This document shows, in pieces, positions 1-8,351 of a stretch of 64,000 nt of DNA. Where the stretch lies: assembly GCA_009773165.1 (NCBI GenBank), contig WOUZ01000008.1, positions 62,001 to 126,000 of the forward strand. The letters are read 5' to 3'. The notes under the pieces are model-generated. The model had not been told where the DNA came from. It ran no database searches and saw only the letters and a list, made by a program, of their open reading frames with translations. The translations under genes and the position numbers were made by a program. Source of the stretch: Bacteroidota bacterium. Lineage in GTDB: Bacteria > Bacteroidota > Bacteroidia > Bacteroidales > F082. The number at the start of each line of letters is the position of its first letter. The stretch's first letter is position 1.

Positions 1-180
1 CAGATCATGGGTGAGAAAGCTGTAATAAGCGGCACAATAAGTGGAAAATCGGAAGTTGAACTTGAAACCGGATGGGTCAATTCAGCCTCCGTAAACCAGA
101 AACTTGAGATGGAAATGGAGCAACAGGGGATGAAATTACCTATGCAAATGAGTAGCTTCATTGAGATTTCAACAAAGTAA
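1..180 (+). CDS. C-terminal end of an unidentified protein (partial)
   Basis: The first frame is open from the window edge to a TAA at 178-180 and encodes 59 residues. It includes a short glycine-rich stretch (GTISGKSEVEL) and a Met/Gln/Glu-rich segment near the end. The start lies outside the window. The alternating polar pattern resembles the C-terminus of secreted beta-rich Bacteroidota proteins (possibly the DUF6263 type), but this is only an impression. No function is assigned. Confidence 0.5.
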   Translation, partial: QIMGEKAVISGTISGKSEVELETGWVNSASVNQKLEMEMEQQGMKLPMQMSSFIEISTK

Positions 181-233
181 AAATATTCACAATTTGCTAT
201 TTAACAACAAGTTAATTGTAAAAAATACATTAA

Positions 234-971
234 TTGAATAACAAATTCGTAATTGAGGTAAAAAAGATTTTGCTGATAATCTGGCGATTAATTCGTGGGA
301 TCATTTACGCAACAGGAATAATCTTCATTTTGCTAATTGCTTTAAGTTTTACGGATTACCCTTATAATGCTTATCATTGGCTTGGGACAAGTTTAACGCA
401 TTCACAAGTTGAAGACGTTGATTATATTATACTTTTAGGTGCAGGTGGAATGCCTGGCCCTGATGCACTTTTAAGGACTCACCACACTTCAAGGATAGCA
501 AAGAAATACAGTTCCAGTAAAATTATTGTGGCCTTGCCGGCAGACACGAACGATTTTTACAACAGCGACCATTATCGGATGATAGAAGAACTCCATCGTT
601 TAGGAATTGATCCTGAACGCATTATGTCAGAAACTCAAGGAGTAAACACCTTTCAACAGTCGCAATTTATTTTCAATTTAATTTCAAGAAATAAGGCAAG
701 TATTATTATTGTAACCTCCCCTGAACATGTTTTTAGGAGTATCCTAACATTCAAAAAAACTGGTTTCTATCACATAAACGGTGAACCAGCATTTGAAAGC
801 CCAATTGAACAAGCGTTGCTTATCGACAATCAAAAATTAGGCACATCCAAGCAAACCGCCACTGATAATTTGAATATTCGCTACAATATGTGGAGTTATC
901 TTCAATACGAGATTAAAGTTTTACGAGAATTTGCAGCTATTTTTTATTATAAAATGAAAGGATACCTTTAG
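234..971 (+). CDS. DUF218 (YdcF/SanA-like) membrane protein
   Basis: A 245-residue protein with an N-terminal hydrophobic helix (about residues 13-40) followed by a DUF218-type domain. It begins with VDYIILLGAGG, has a central segment with the conserved acidic and Thr/Asn residues (GIDPERI, then TQGVNTFQQS), and ends with the strand IIIVTSPEHVFRS. Members of this family are inner-membrane proteins linked to envelope or polysaccharide metabolism; their enzymatic role is mostly undefined. The only plausible start is TTG at 234, directly after an in-frame TAA at 231-233. The next in-frame ATG falls inside the conserved domain. The gene stands alone, 53 bases after the preceding partial gene. Confidence 0.7.
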   Translation: MNNKFVIEVKKILLIIWRLIRGIIYATGIIFILLIALSFTDYPYNAYHWLGTSLTHSQVEDVDYIILLGAGGMPGPDALLRTHHTSRIAKKYSSSKIIVALPADTNDFYNSDHYRMIEELHRLGIDPERIMSETQGVNTFQQSQFIFNLISRNKASIIIVTSPEHVFRSILTFKKTGFYHINGEPAFESPIEQALLIDNQKLGTSKQTATDNLNIRYNMWSYLQYEIKVLREFAAIFYYKMKGYL

Positions 972-1240
972 CTCTTTCCTGATGTGATTCCAATGATTTT
1001 TTTCAATGAAGCTTAATCTAAGACACTTTGTTGAAAGACTATCAAATGTAAAACATATTTAATTATGTTATTATAGATCAACACTCTAGAGATTGATAAC
1101 TAAGCAAAATGAAGAAGTTCGGTTTTATAAAATGAATGTTCGATTTTCAAAAGTCGGATTATTTTAGACTATGAATAAATCTTAAATAATAAAGAACCAA
1201 TTTTATTCTCATCTATTTTTTTACTCAAACCTAATGAGGC

Positions 1241-1271
1241 AACCCAACGATTTAATTCAATTCGTTGGGTT
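1241..1271. repeat. 10-bp perfect inverted repeat
   Basis: AACCCAACGA at 1241-1250 is mirrored by TCGTTGGGTT at 1262-1271, with an 11-base loop. No T-run follows on either strand, so it does not look like a standard intrinsic terminator. It lies 11 bases from the sucC terminator and could be a second RNA 3'-end structure or a protein-binding site. Confidence 0.45.
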
Positions 1272-1278
1272 AATAAAA

Positions 1279-1311
1279 AAAACCCGATTAGAAAACTAAC
1301 CGGGCTTTTTT
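1279..1311 (-). terminator. Terminator of sucC (probably bidirectional)
   Basis: CCCGATTAG (1283-1291), loop AAAA, CTAACCGGG (1296-1304), flanked by an A-run on the left and a T-run on the right. On the minus strand the hairpin is followed by a run of Ts, 22 bases after the sucC stop. It would also work on the plus strand. Confidence 0.8.
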
Positions 1312-1325
1312 AATTTAGTTATCTA

Positions 1326-2516
1326 CTAATTCAAAACTTCGTTAACAAGTGCAGCAGCATCCTGAAGCCGAATTGCTGAAAACACTTTTAATCCAGATTT
1401 ATCTATCAAATCTTTGCCTTCTTCGGCATTTGTTCCCTGCAAACGTACAATGATTGGCACATTTATTTCACCAATGTTATTATAGGCATCCACAATACCT
1501 TGAGCGACACGGTCGCAGCGGACAATTCCTCCAAAAATATTAACCAGAATGGCCTTAACATTTGGATCTTTCAAGATAATTCTGAAAGCTTCTTCAACCC
1601 GCTTTGCATTGGCTGTACCACCCACATCAAGGAAATTTGCAGGATCGCCACCCGACATTTTAATCATGTCCATAGTAGCCATTGCAAGGCCTGCACCATT
1701 CACCATACAACCAACATTGCCATCCAGTTTCACATAATTGAGATCGAAACGGGTTGCCTCAACTTCAATTGGATCCTCTTCATTCAAATCGCGCATTCCG
1801 GCTATCTCAACCTGACGGTATAAGGCGTTGTTATCAATAGTAACCTTTGAATCAGCAGCATATACACGGTCATCAGCGGCCTTGATTACCGGATTAATTT
1901 CGAACAAACTGGCATCGGTACCCTCATAAGCTTTATAAAGTGCAGCTACAAACTTCACCATTTCTTTGAATGCTGTGCCCGATAAGCCCAGGTTAAAAGC
2001 TATTTTCCTTGCCTGAAATCCTTGAAGACCTACAGTTGGGTCAATCTCTTCTGTAAAAATCTGCTCAGGAGTTTCCTCAGCAACCTTTTCAATATCCATT
2101 CCACCACGTGGGGAATACATAATCATGTTGCGTCCAACTGCCCTGTTCAATAAGATACTCATGTAAATTTCAGAAACAGATGAGGGGCCAGGATAATATA
2201 TGTTTTGCTCAATAAGCACGCGTCTTACCAATTTTCCTTCAGCGGAAGTTTGAGGTGTAACCAGCATCATGCCAATGATTTCATCAGCATAACGTTCCAC
2301 TTCTTCCAAGGATTTAGCAATTTTTACTCCGCCGCCTTTTCCTCTTCCGCCAGCATGAATCTGTGCTTTAACAGCCCATTTATCCGATCCAGTCTTTTTC
2401 TGAATCTCTTTTGCAGCTTCTACTGCTTTTGCCGGCGATTCGGCAACAATACCAAAAGGCACAGAAACTCCGTACCCGCTTAAGATTTGTTTCCCCTGAA
2501 ACTCATGTAAATTCAT
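1326..2516 (-). CDS. sucC: Succinate-CoA ligase, beta subunit
   Basis: A 396-residue protein of the usual SucC length. It makes succinate and ATP (or GTP) from succinyl-CoA in the TCA cycle, as a complex with the alpha subunit SucD. An N-terminal ATP-grasp domain begins MNLHEFQGKQIL and carries the glycine-rich loop GGRGKGGGVKIA. The metal-binding FEINPV segment is near residue 206, and the C-terminal ligase domain has GCMVNGAGLAMATMD and the flavodoxin-like NIFGGIVRCD. Start is ATG at 2516. sucD is not adjacent, so the subunits are encoded apart or across a boundary I cannot see. A terminator lies just downstream. Confidence 0.96.
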   Translation of the reverse strand: MNLHEFQGKQILSGYGVSVPFGIVAESPAKAVEAAKEIQKKTGSDKWAVKAQIHAGGRGKGGGVKIAKSLEEVERYADEIIGMMLVTPQTSAEGKLVRRVLIEQNIYYPGPSSVSEIYMSILLNRAVGRNMIMYSPRGGMDIEKVAEETPEQIFTEEIDPTVGLQGFQARKIAFNLGLSGTAFKEMVKFVAALYKAYEGTDASLFEINPVIKAADDRVYAADSKVTIDNNALYRQVEIAGMRDLNEEDPIEVEATRFDLNYVKLDGNVGCMVNGAGLAMATMDMIKMSGGDPANFLDVGGTANAKRVEEAFRIILKDPNVKAILVNIFGGIVRCDRVAQGIVDAYNNIGEINVPIIVRLQGTNAEEGKDLIDKSGLKVFSAIRLQDAAALVNEVLN

Positions 2517-2544
2517 AGCTATTCTTTTCTGATTTTATGGTGTC

Positions 2545-2552
2545 CAAAATTA
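2545..2552 (-). promoter_or_regulatory. Candidate -7 box for sucC
   Basis: The minus strand reads TAATTTTG, an exact TAnnTTTG match, 28 bases before the sucC ATG. No clear -33 TTTG is seen at the usual spacing. Confidence 0.45.
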
Positions 2553-2742
2553 GAGTAAATTATCCTATTTTAGGCTTTACCACCATAAAAGATTGTTATT
2601 TTTGTTCGCATCGATTCAAAATTGCGCAACGATTTTTAATTAAGGTGAGTTAAACTAAATCACTACCAATTTATAATGCCATTTCTTACCTCCACTTTTT
2701 CATCCGAAGCGTCTCAAATCATGTTAAGTCAACTGATTTGAT

Positions 2743-2750
2743 TACTTTTG
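2743..2750 (+). promoter_or_regulatory. Candidate -7 box for lolD
   Basis: TACTTTTG matches TAnnTTTG and ends 19 bases before the lolD ATG, giving a very short leader. A second exact match, TATTTTTG at 2597-2604, lies further upstream. Neither has a good -33 TTTG. Confidence 0.45.
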
Positions 2751-2769
2751 CAAACCACGAATAAAAATC

Positions 2770-3453
2770 ATGATTCAGGCCGAAAAAATAAACAAGCGAT
2801 TTGGTAAGATACAAGTATTGAACAACATCCATCTCAATGTTGAAAAAGGAGAAGTGGTTTCAATTGTTGGAGCCTCGGGTGCAGGTAAATCGACATTGTT
2901 GCAAATCATTGGCACATTGATGAAACCTGATAGTGGTAAGGTTGTTATCTCTGGCACTTCAGTTGACCTTTTATCAGACAAAGAACTCTCTGCTTTCAGG
3001 AATAAAGAAATAGGTTTTGTGTTTCAGTTCCACCACTTATTGCCTGAATTTACAGCTTTGGAAAACATTTGTTTTCCTGCATTCATAGCCGGACAATCGA
3101 AAAAAAATGCTGAGAAAAGGGCTGAAGAACTTTTGGATTTTTTCAAACTTCGCGAACGCTCCAGTCATAAACCATCCGAGTTGTCGGGTGGAGAACAGCA
3201 GCGTATTGCTGTTGCACGCGCCTTAATGAATCGCCCAAGTGTGATTTTGGCTGACGAGCCATCAGGCAACCTTGATTCAGCTTCGGCCTCTGACTTACAC
3301 CGATTATTTTTTAGCTTAAGAGAAACGTTTCAACAAACTTTTATCATCGTAACTCATAACCCTGAACTGGCCGAAATGGCCGACCAGCGCATTCATATTA
3401 CAGATGGATGTATCGAGTCTACCAGCAATAAACAATCAATCAATTCGTTATAA
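2770..3453 (+). CDS. lolD: ABC transporter ATP-binding protein, LolD/MacB type
   Basis: A 227-residue ATPase of the family that drives lipoprotein release (LolCDE) or MacB/FtsE-type extrusion. Walker A is GASGAGKST at residues 34-42, the signature LSGGEQQ at 138-144, Walker B VILADEP at 158-164 followed by SGNLD, and the H-loop is in IIVTHNPE. The length and the SGNLD after Walker B fit LolD rather than importer ATPases. The permease is not next to it. The following gene is a large secreted repeat protein 23 bases downstream, probably co-transcribed. The LolD name rests on family resemblance; another MacB-like ATPase is possible. Confidence 0.8.
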   Translation: MIQAEKINKRFGKIQVLNNIHLNVEKGEVVSIVGASGAGKSTLLQIIGTLMKPDSGKVVISGTSVDLLSDKELSAFRNKEIGFVFQFHHLLPEFTALENICFPAFIAGQSKKNAEKRAEELLDFFKLRERSSHKPSELSGGEQQRIAVARALMNRPSVILADEPSGNLDSASASDLHRLFFSLRETFQQTFIIVTHNPELAEMADQRIHITDGCIESTSNKQSINSL

Positions 3454-3476
3454 TTCGTTCAAAATCATAATGCCCC

Positions 3477-6400
3477 ATGCGTTTTTACATTACTTTGTTT
3501 TTAACATTATTCATTTTTCTCGGAATTCTGCACACAGGCTTACATGCTCAGCAAGCTCCTACTTATGAAAATACGATTAAGTCGGCCAACGAAAAATTCG
3601 ATACAAAAGATTATATCAGTGCCAAAACATATTACGAAATGGCCCTGCGTTTGAAAGCCGATGACGCATTCGCATCAAAACGGCTCTCAGAAACAATAAC
3701 ACTCATTCAGAAACAGATGGAGTTGCAGGAAGTGTTTTATACCTACCTTGATCAGGGCGACCAACTTCAAAAATCCGGTTCAGAAACTGAGGCTTTGGCT
3801 TCATATCAAAAAGCACTTGAAATATTTCCGCAGGACAAATATGTCTCCGCTCAGGTTTCGGCTATCTCAGAGAAATTAAGACTTGCCAGCGAAAAGACCC
3901 AGCAATTTGAGCAATACACAAATCTTGGCAACAAACTATTTTCTGAATATAAATTTGATGAAGCAATTGTTCAATTTAATCTAGCCAATGGTCTTTTTCC
4001 AAATGATGCGCAAATTCTGAAGAAAATAAGCGAAACACAACTTGCCATTAGCAAACGAAATGAGAATGAAAAGGTTTTTCAGCAATTGATGCTTGATGCT
4101 GACAGTCAGGCTAAACGAAAAAATTATCCTTTAGCAATTGAAAAAATTAATGAGGCTTTAAAGATTTTGCCCGAAAACGACAATGCATTAAGTAAACTCA
4201 CTGAAATTCAAACATTAGAAACCCAACAAAACGCATATAATGATCAACTTGCTAAAGCAGACAGAGCTTATGAGCAAAAAGAACTGGAGTCGGCCAGATC
4301 TTTATATCAAAAAGCTTTGGAGATATGGCCTGATCAGGCTTATGCACTTGATATGATTTCAAGGATTAACCAAACGCTTAATAACGAAGAGCTTAACCGC
4401 AAAAAAGCTATTGATAATGCATTAGCCGAAGCTGCAAGTTTATTTGACGCACAAAACTTTGAGGCAGCTTTGGTGGCCTACAACAACGTCCTCACATTAG
4501 ATCCTGAAAACGAAATTGCCGGCAAGAAACTGATTGACCTAACTTTGTTGATTGCAGCAAACAAGGCTGCTCAACAGGCGTTAAATAAATTCAATGAATT
4601 AATTACGTCAGGAGATCAATTTTCTACCAAAGGTGATTTTGACAACGCACTAACCAATTATCGTCAGGCTTTGGCATTATTCCCGGATGATGCTGCTGTT
4701 AAAGTAAAAATAAGTCAGACTGAAGAAGCTGAGAAAAATCAGCTGGCAAAGGCAGAGCTTGATGCAAAATATCAGAAAATCGTTACCGATGCAGATAATT
4801 TATTTAATGCCGGGAAACTTGCTGATGCAAGGAAGTTGTATGAACAAGCATTGCTCATTGATGCTACCCGGCCAACACCTGCCAGTCAGATATTGATTAT
4901 TGACAAAACCCTTGAACAACAATTGTTAGCACAACAACAACAAGAAAAAAAATACAGCGATTTGATAACAACTGCCGACCAGCTTATCGTTGATAAAAAA
5001 CTTGAGCTAGCTATTGATCAATACCGTCAGGCACTTCAAATAAAACCGATAGAATCCTACCCTTCTGAGCAAATCAATCGTCTGGAAGCGCAGCTCGCAA
5101 GTATGGCTGAAGCTTCACGAATCGAACAACAATATGGAACAATAATAGCAGAAGCTGCTGCTGCGGAGAAATCCAATCAGCTTTCAAAAGCACTTGAAGC
5201 CTACACAAATGCTTCGAAACTTAAACAGGAAGAAACATTTCCAAAAGAAAAAGTTGCTTCGATAACGAAGCAAATTGCTGATAACGAAGCATTAGCTCAA
5301 AAAAATGCAGAATATACACGGTTGATTGCTTCTGCAGATGAACTTTTTGAAGCAAAATCTTATACTGAAGCAATTCAGACATACCAGCAAGGCTTAGCAC
5401 TAAATCCGGAACAAGCCTATCCAAAAACGCAGATTTCAGCGATAGAAAAAATCCTTGGTGAACAAAAAGCACAGGCTGAATTGCAGGCAAACTTCTCAGA
5501 GAAAATAAAAGTTGCCGACCAGTTTTTTTCCACAGGCCAATTTCAACAAGCAATTGTTGCCTATTCTGAAGCACAAGCACTTATTCCTGCAAATACCTAT
5601 CCTAAAGAGCAGATTATCCTGTCTGAGGAGCGGATAGCTTTTGCTGAAAATCTTCGTCAGAAAGAGTTGAAAATAAGCGCATTAAAGCTAGATGCTGAAA
5701 CCCTGATGACAAACAGTAATTTAGTTGCAGCTTCCGGAAAATACCAGGAAATACTTGATCTGGATCCTGATAATTCCAATGCTAAAGCAAAAAAAGCAGA
5801 AATAGCATTAGCGCTTGAAGCTCAGGCACGGGAACTGCAGGCAAATTATGAAAAATCCATGGCCGAAGCTGAGCAACTGATTTCTGTTAAAGAATACAAG
5901 CAGGCCTTAAGTTCATTAAATGCTGCAATAGGATTTAAACCTGGTGATGCAGCAGCTACTCAAAAAATCACTCAGGTGAATTCAATAATTGAGGAGCGGT
6001 TACTTGCCTTGAAATCAGAATACAACAAAGTGATTAATGAAGCCGACCGTTTTTACAACACAAAAAGTTTTGACCAGGCTATAGATAAATACCTGATTGC
6101 AGAAGGCATCAAACCTGATGAAAGCTATCCCCGTGAAATGATAAAAAAGATCGCCAGTCAAATGGAGGAGAACAAAATACGGGAATTGAACCAAGCGCTT
6201 GTTCTTATACCTTCAAACACATCGAAGAGGTTTGAATTTGAACCTGTTGATATTACCGAACGTCGATCAAATTACATTGTGATCAAAGCAAAAAATACAG
6301 GAGAGACATCGTTCCCTCTTCTAGTAAGTTTTGGCAGCAAAACAGGCCGTAACGGAGGATTCGTTCTTCCAATACCTGAAAATGGCGAACTCAATGATTT

Positions 6401-6518
6401 CATTGTGAGGATTGGTCAGCAATATAAATGGTTTAGCGAAGATAACACCTGGATCGAATTCCTTCCCGAAAATGGCGCTGTCGAAGTTGGGTTGATTCAG
6501 ATTTCTAAGAGTAATTAA
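3477..6518 (+). CDS. Large secreted TPR-like repeat protein (about 15 units)
   Basis: A 1013-residue protein with an N-terminal signal sequence (hydrophobic residues about 4-22, then GLHAQQ). Some 15 tandem units of roughly 60 residues follow. Each has a TPR-like helix pair (pattern AD..F....F..AI..Y..AL.L.P) and a Gln/Glu/Lys-rich helix, so the molecule should be a long alpha-solenoid with coiled-coil linkers. The last about 110 residues (from about 900) switch to a beta-rich domain with NYIVIKAKNTGETSFPLLVSF. It is probably periplasmic or envelope-associated and may organise a complex. It follows lolD closely. No enzymatic motif is seen and I do not recognise a named family. Confidence 0.8.
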   Translation: MRFYITLFLTLFIFLGILHTGLHAQQAPTYENTIKSANEKFDTKDYISAKTYYEMALRLKADDAFASKRLSETITLIQKQMELQEVFYTYLDQGDQLQKSGSETEALASYQKALEIFPQDKYVSAQVSAISEKLRLASEKTQQFEQYTNLGNKLFSEYKFDEAIVQFNLANGLFPNDAQILKKISETQLAISKRNENEKVFQQLMLDADSQAKRKNYPLAIEKINEALKILPENDNALSKLTEIQTLETQQNAYNDQLAKADRAYEQKELESARSLYQKALEIWPDQAYALDMISRINQTLNNEELNRKKAIDNALAEAASLFDAQNFEAALVAYNNVLTLDPENEIAGKKLIDLTLLIAANKAAQQALNKFNELITSGDQFSTKGDFDNALTNYRQALALFPDDAAVKVKISQTEEAEKNQLAKAELDAKYQKIVTDADNLFNAGKLADARKLYEQALLIDATRPTPASQILIIDKTLEQQLLAQQQQEKKYSDLITTADQLIVDKKLELAIDQYRQALQIKPIESYPSEQINRLEAQLASMAEASRIEQQYGTIIAEAAAAEKSNQLSKALEAYTNASKLKQEETFPKEKVASITKQIADNEALAQKNAEYTRLIASADELFEAKSYTEAIQTYQQGLALNPEQAYPKTQISAIEKILGEQKAQAELQANFSEKIKVADQFFSTGQFQQAIVAYSEAQALIPANTYPKEQIILSEERIAFAENLRQKELKISALKLDAETLMTNSNLVAASGKYQEILDLDPDNSNAKAKKAEIALALEAQARELQANYEKSMAEAEQLISVKEYKQALSSLNAAIGFKPGDAAATQKITQVNSIIEERLLALKSEYNKVINEADRFYNTKSFDQAIDKYLIAEGIKPDESYPREMIKKIASQMEENKIRELNQALVLIPSNTSKRFEFEPVDITERRSNYIVIKAKNTGETSFPLLVSFGSKTGRNGGFVLPIPENGELNDFIVRIGQQYKWFSEDNTWIEFLPENGAVEVGLIQISKSN

Positions 6519-6614
6519 TGCACAATTCGAAAAACGCAGTTGCTTGATCACTCTTTTTCTGAATTAAATCATTTTCTATCATCGCTGACAACCATTTCAT
6601 TCAACGAATTGTCA

Positions 6615-6622
6615 TAGATTTG
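6615..6622 (+). promoter_or_regulatory. Candidate -7 box for the PLP enzyme gene
   Basis: TAGATTTG is an exact TAnnTTTG match ending 19 bases before the ATG at 6642. No clear -33 element is seen. Confidence 0.4.
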
Positions 6623-6641
6623 TCATTCTAACACAAAACGC

Positions 6642-8123
6642 ATGCATTCTTTAGAACAACATTTTGATAGGTTCAGAAAAAACACCATCGGCAATGAAAT
6701 GATTTTCAACAGTCCTTATGGTCCGCAGAAACTGATCTATGCTGATTGGATTGCAAGTGGCAGATTATACAAACCTATTGAAGATCAAATTGTTAATGTT
6801 ATTGGCCCATACGTTGGAAACACCCATACAGAAACCAGCGAAACGGGCACTATGATGACAAAGGCATACCATTATGCGCATAAACTCATCAAGAAACATG
6901 TTAATGCAGGTCCTGAAGATGTAATAATTACAGCAGGATCGGGAATGACAACTGTCATTAACAAGATGCAGCGTATCATGGGATTCAAATCATGCAGAAT
7001 GATAAAGAATCAGGATTGCCTTCAAAGTCACGAACGTCCGGTCGTATTTATAAGTCACATGGAGCATCATTCAAATCAAACAAACTGGTTTGAAACCAAT
7101 GTGGATGTTGTTGTTCTTCAACCAAATAAAGAATTACTGATTGATTTGAACGAACTACGTGAGCAACTGGAAAAACACAAAAACAGGGCTTTCAAAATTG
7201 GCTCCTTCACTGCGTGTTCAAATGTTACTGGTATCGAAACTCCTTACCACGAAATGGCAAAGATCATGCATGAGTACGGCGGGATAATTTTTGTCGATTT
7301 TGCAGCCTCTGCTCCTTATGTTGAAATCGACATGCATCCTGCAGATGATGAAATGAAAAAACTGGATGCCATTTTTTTTAGTCCTCATAAATTTCTGGGC
7401 GGACCTGGCAGTTCGGGCGTAATGATTTTTGATAAGTCGCTTTATAACAGTCCTACACCCGATAATCCGGGAGGTGGAACGGTTGACTGGACAAACCCAT
7501 GGGGAGAATATAAATATATTGATGACATTGAGATACGAGAAGACGGTGGCACACCGGGATTTCTTCAGGCCATCCGAACTGCCTTAGCTATAGAAGTGAA
7601 AAATCAGCTTCAAACAACGCTGATGAAAGAGCGGGAGCATCAACTAGTAAAACGAGCTTTCGAAGGGTTTCGTAAAATATCAGGAGTACATATTCTTGCT
7701 GACAATGTAGAAACCAGACTTGGTGTTTTCTCTTTCTATATGGAAAATATTCATTTCAACCTGGTTGTTAAACTGCTAAATGACCGTTTTGGGATTCAGG
7801 TCAGAGGAGGCTGTGCGTGCGCTGGCACTTACGGCCATTTTTTACTTGACGTGAGCTATGATAAGTCAAAAAAAATTACTGAATTAATAAATCATGGTGA
7901 TCTATCGCAGAAGCCGGGTTGGATCAGAGCTTCACTGCATCCTACCATGACCGACCAGGAGCTTGAGTTGCTTATTTATGCTGTTGATCAAATCCAACAG
8001 CATCATAAAGTTTGGATGAATGATTACATTTATAACAAACTCACGAACGAGTTTAGGCATCAAAATGATCCAATTGACAAAACTATCCGGATTAAACCAT
8101 GGTTCAATCTTACAGAAGCTTAA
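6642..8123 (+). CDS. Cysteine-desulfurase-like aminotransferase class V enzyme
   Basis: A 493-residue PLP enzyme of the aminotransferase class V fold. Visible features are the catalytic-site region MEHHSN at 140-145, the PLP-binding Asp in IIFVDFAASAP (about 219), the Schiff-base lysine K250 in SPHKFLGGPG, and a cysteine-containing loop RGGCACAG (C391, C393). The loop cysteine suggests sulfur transfer from cysteine. It is longer than IscS or SufS (about 400) and is not beside Fe-S assembly genes, so the acceptor is unknown. A kynureninase-like or selenocysteine-lyase-like role cannot be excluded. A small minus-strand membrane protein gene overlaps its stop codon. Confidence 0.8.
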   Translation: MHSLEQHFDRFRKNTIGNEMIFNSPYGPQKLIYADWIASGRLYKPIEDQIVNVIGPYVGNTHTETSETGTMMTKAYHYAHKLIKKHVNAGPEDVIITAGSGMTTVINKMQRIMGFKSCRMIKNQDCLQSHERPVVFISHMEHHSNQTNWFETNVDVVVLQPNKELLIDLNELREQLEKHKNRAFKIGSFTACSNVTGIETPYHEMAKIMHEYGGIIFVDFAASAPYVEIDMHPADDEMKKLDAIFFSPHKFLGGPGSSGVMIFDKSLYNSPTPDNPGGGTVDWTNPWGEYKYIDDIEIREDGGTPGFLQAIRTALAIEVKNQLQTTLMKEREHQLVKRAFEGFRKISGVHILADNVETRLGVFSFYMENIHFNLVVKLLNDRFGIQVRGGCACAGTYGHFLLDVSYDKSKKITELINHGDLSQKPGWIRASLHPTMTDQELELLIYAVDQIQQHHKVWMNDYIYNKLTNEFRHQNDPIDKTIRIKPWFNLTEA

Positions 8124-8287
8124 AAAGGAACCCGATGGGGATAAAGCATTCTGACAATAAAAAATAAAGCAAGTGCTGCCAAAGCTATCATTGCAAAAGT
8201 GACACCAAGGACCTTTTTCCGTCGATAAAAGAACCAGCCAGATAGTCCTGAAAAGAACATGGATAATATTAATAGTTGTATAACCAT
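8120..8287 (-). CDS. Small two-helix membrane protein (55 aa)
   Basis: A short frame on the minus strand from ATG at 8287 to TAA at 8120 encodes 55 residues. Two hydrophobic helices (about residues 2-19 and 27-47) are separated by a basic turn (YRRKK) and followed by a basic tail. This is a typical small inner-membrane protein, with the basic turn probably cytoplasmic. It overlaps the end of the convergent PLP-enzyme gene by 4 bases. No strong ribosome-binding site is visible, so the call rests on composition and on filling the otherwise empty gap. Function unknown. Confidence 0.55.
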   Translation of the reverse strand: MVIQLLILSMFFSGLSGWFFYRRKKVLGVTFAMIALAALALFFIVRMLYPHRVPF

Positions 8288-8351
8288 AACGGTGTTTTAC
8301 AATAAACAATAATCATTCATAAATATTTCTGTCACTTTACAATTTCAGCTC

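Larger units (their letters stand above)
972..1325. other. 354-base intergenic stretch
   Basis: AT-rich gap between the DUF218 gene and the 3' end of sucC. I see no convincing coding frame. It holds two structures listed separately: a 10-bp inverted repeat at 1241-1271 and a terminator hairpin at 1283-1310. Nothing else is recognisable in 972-1240. Confidence 0.6.
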
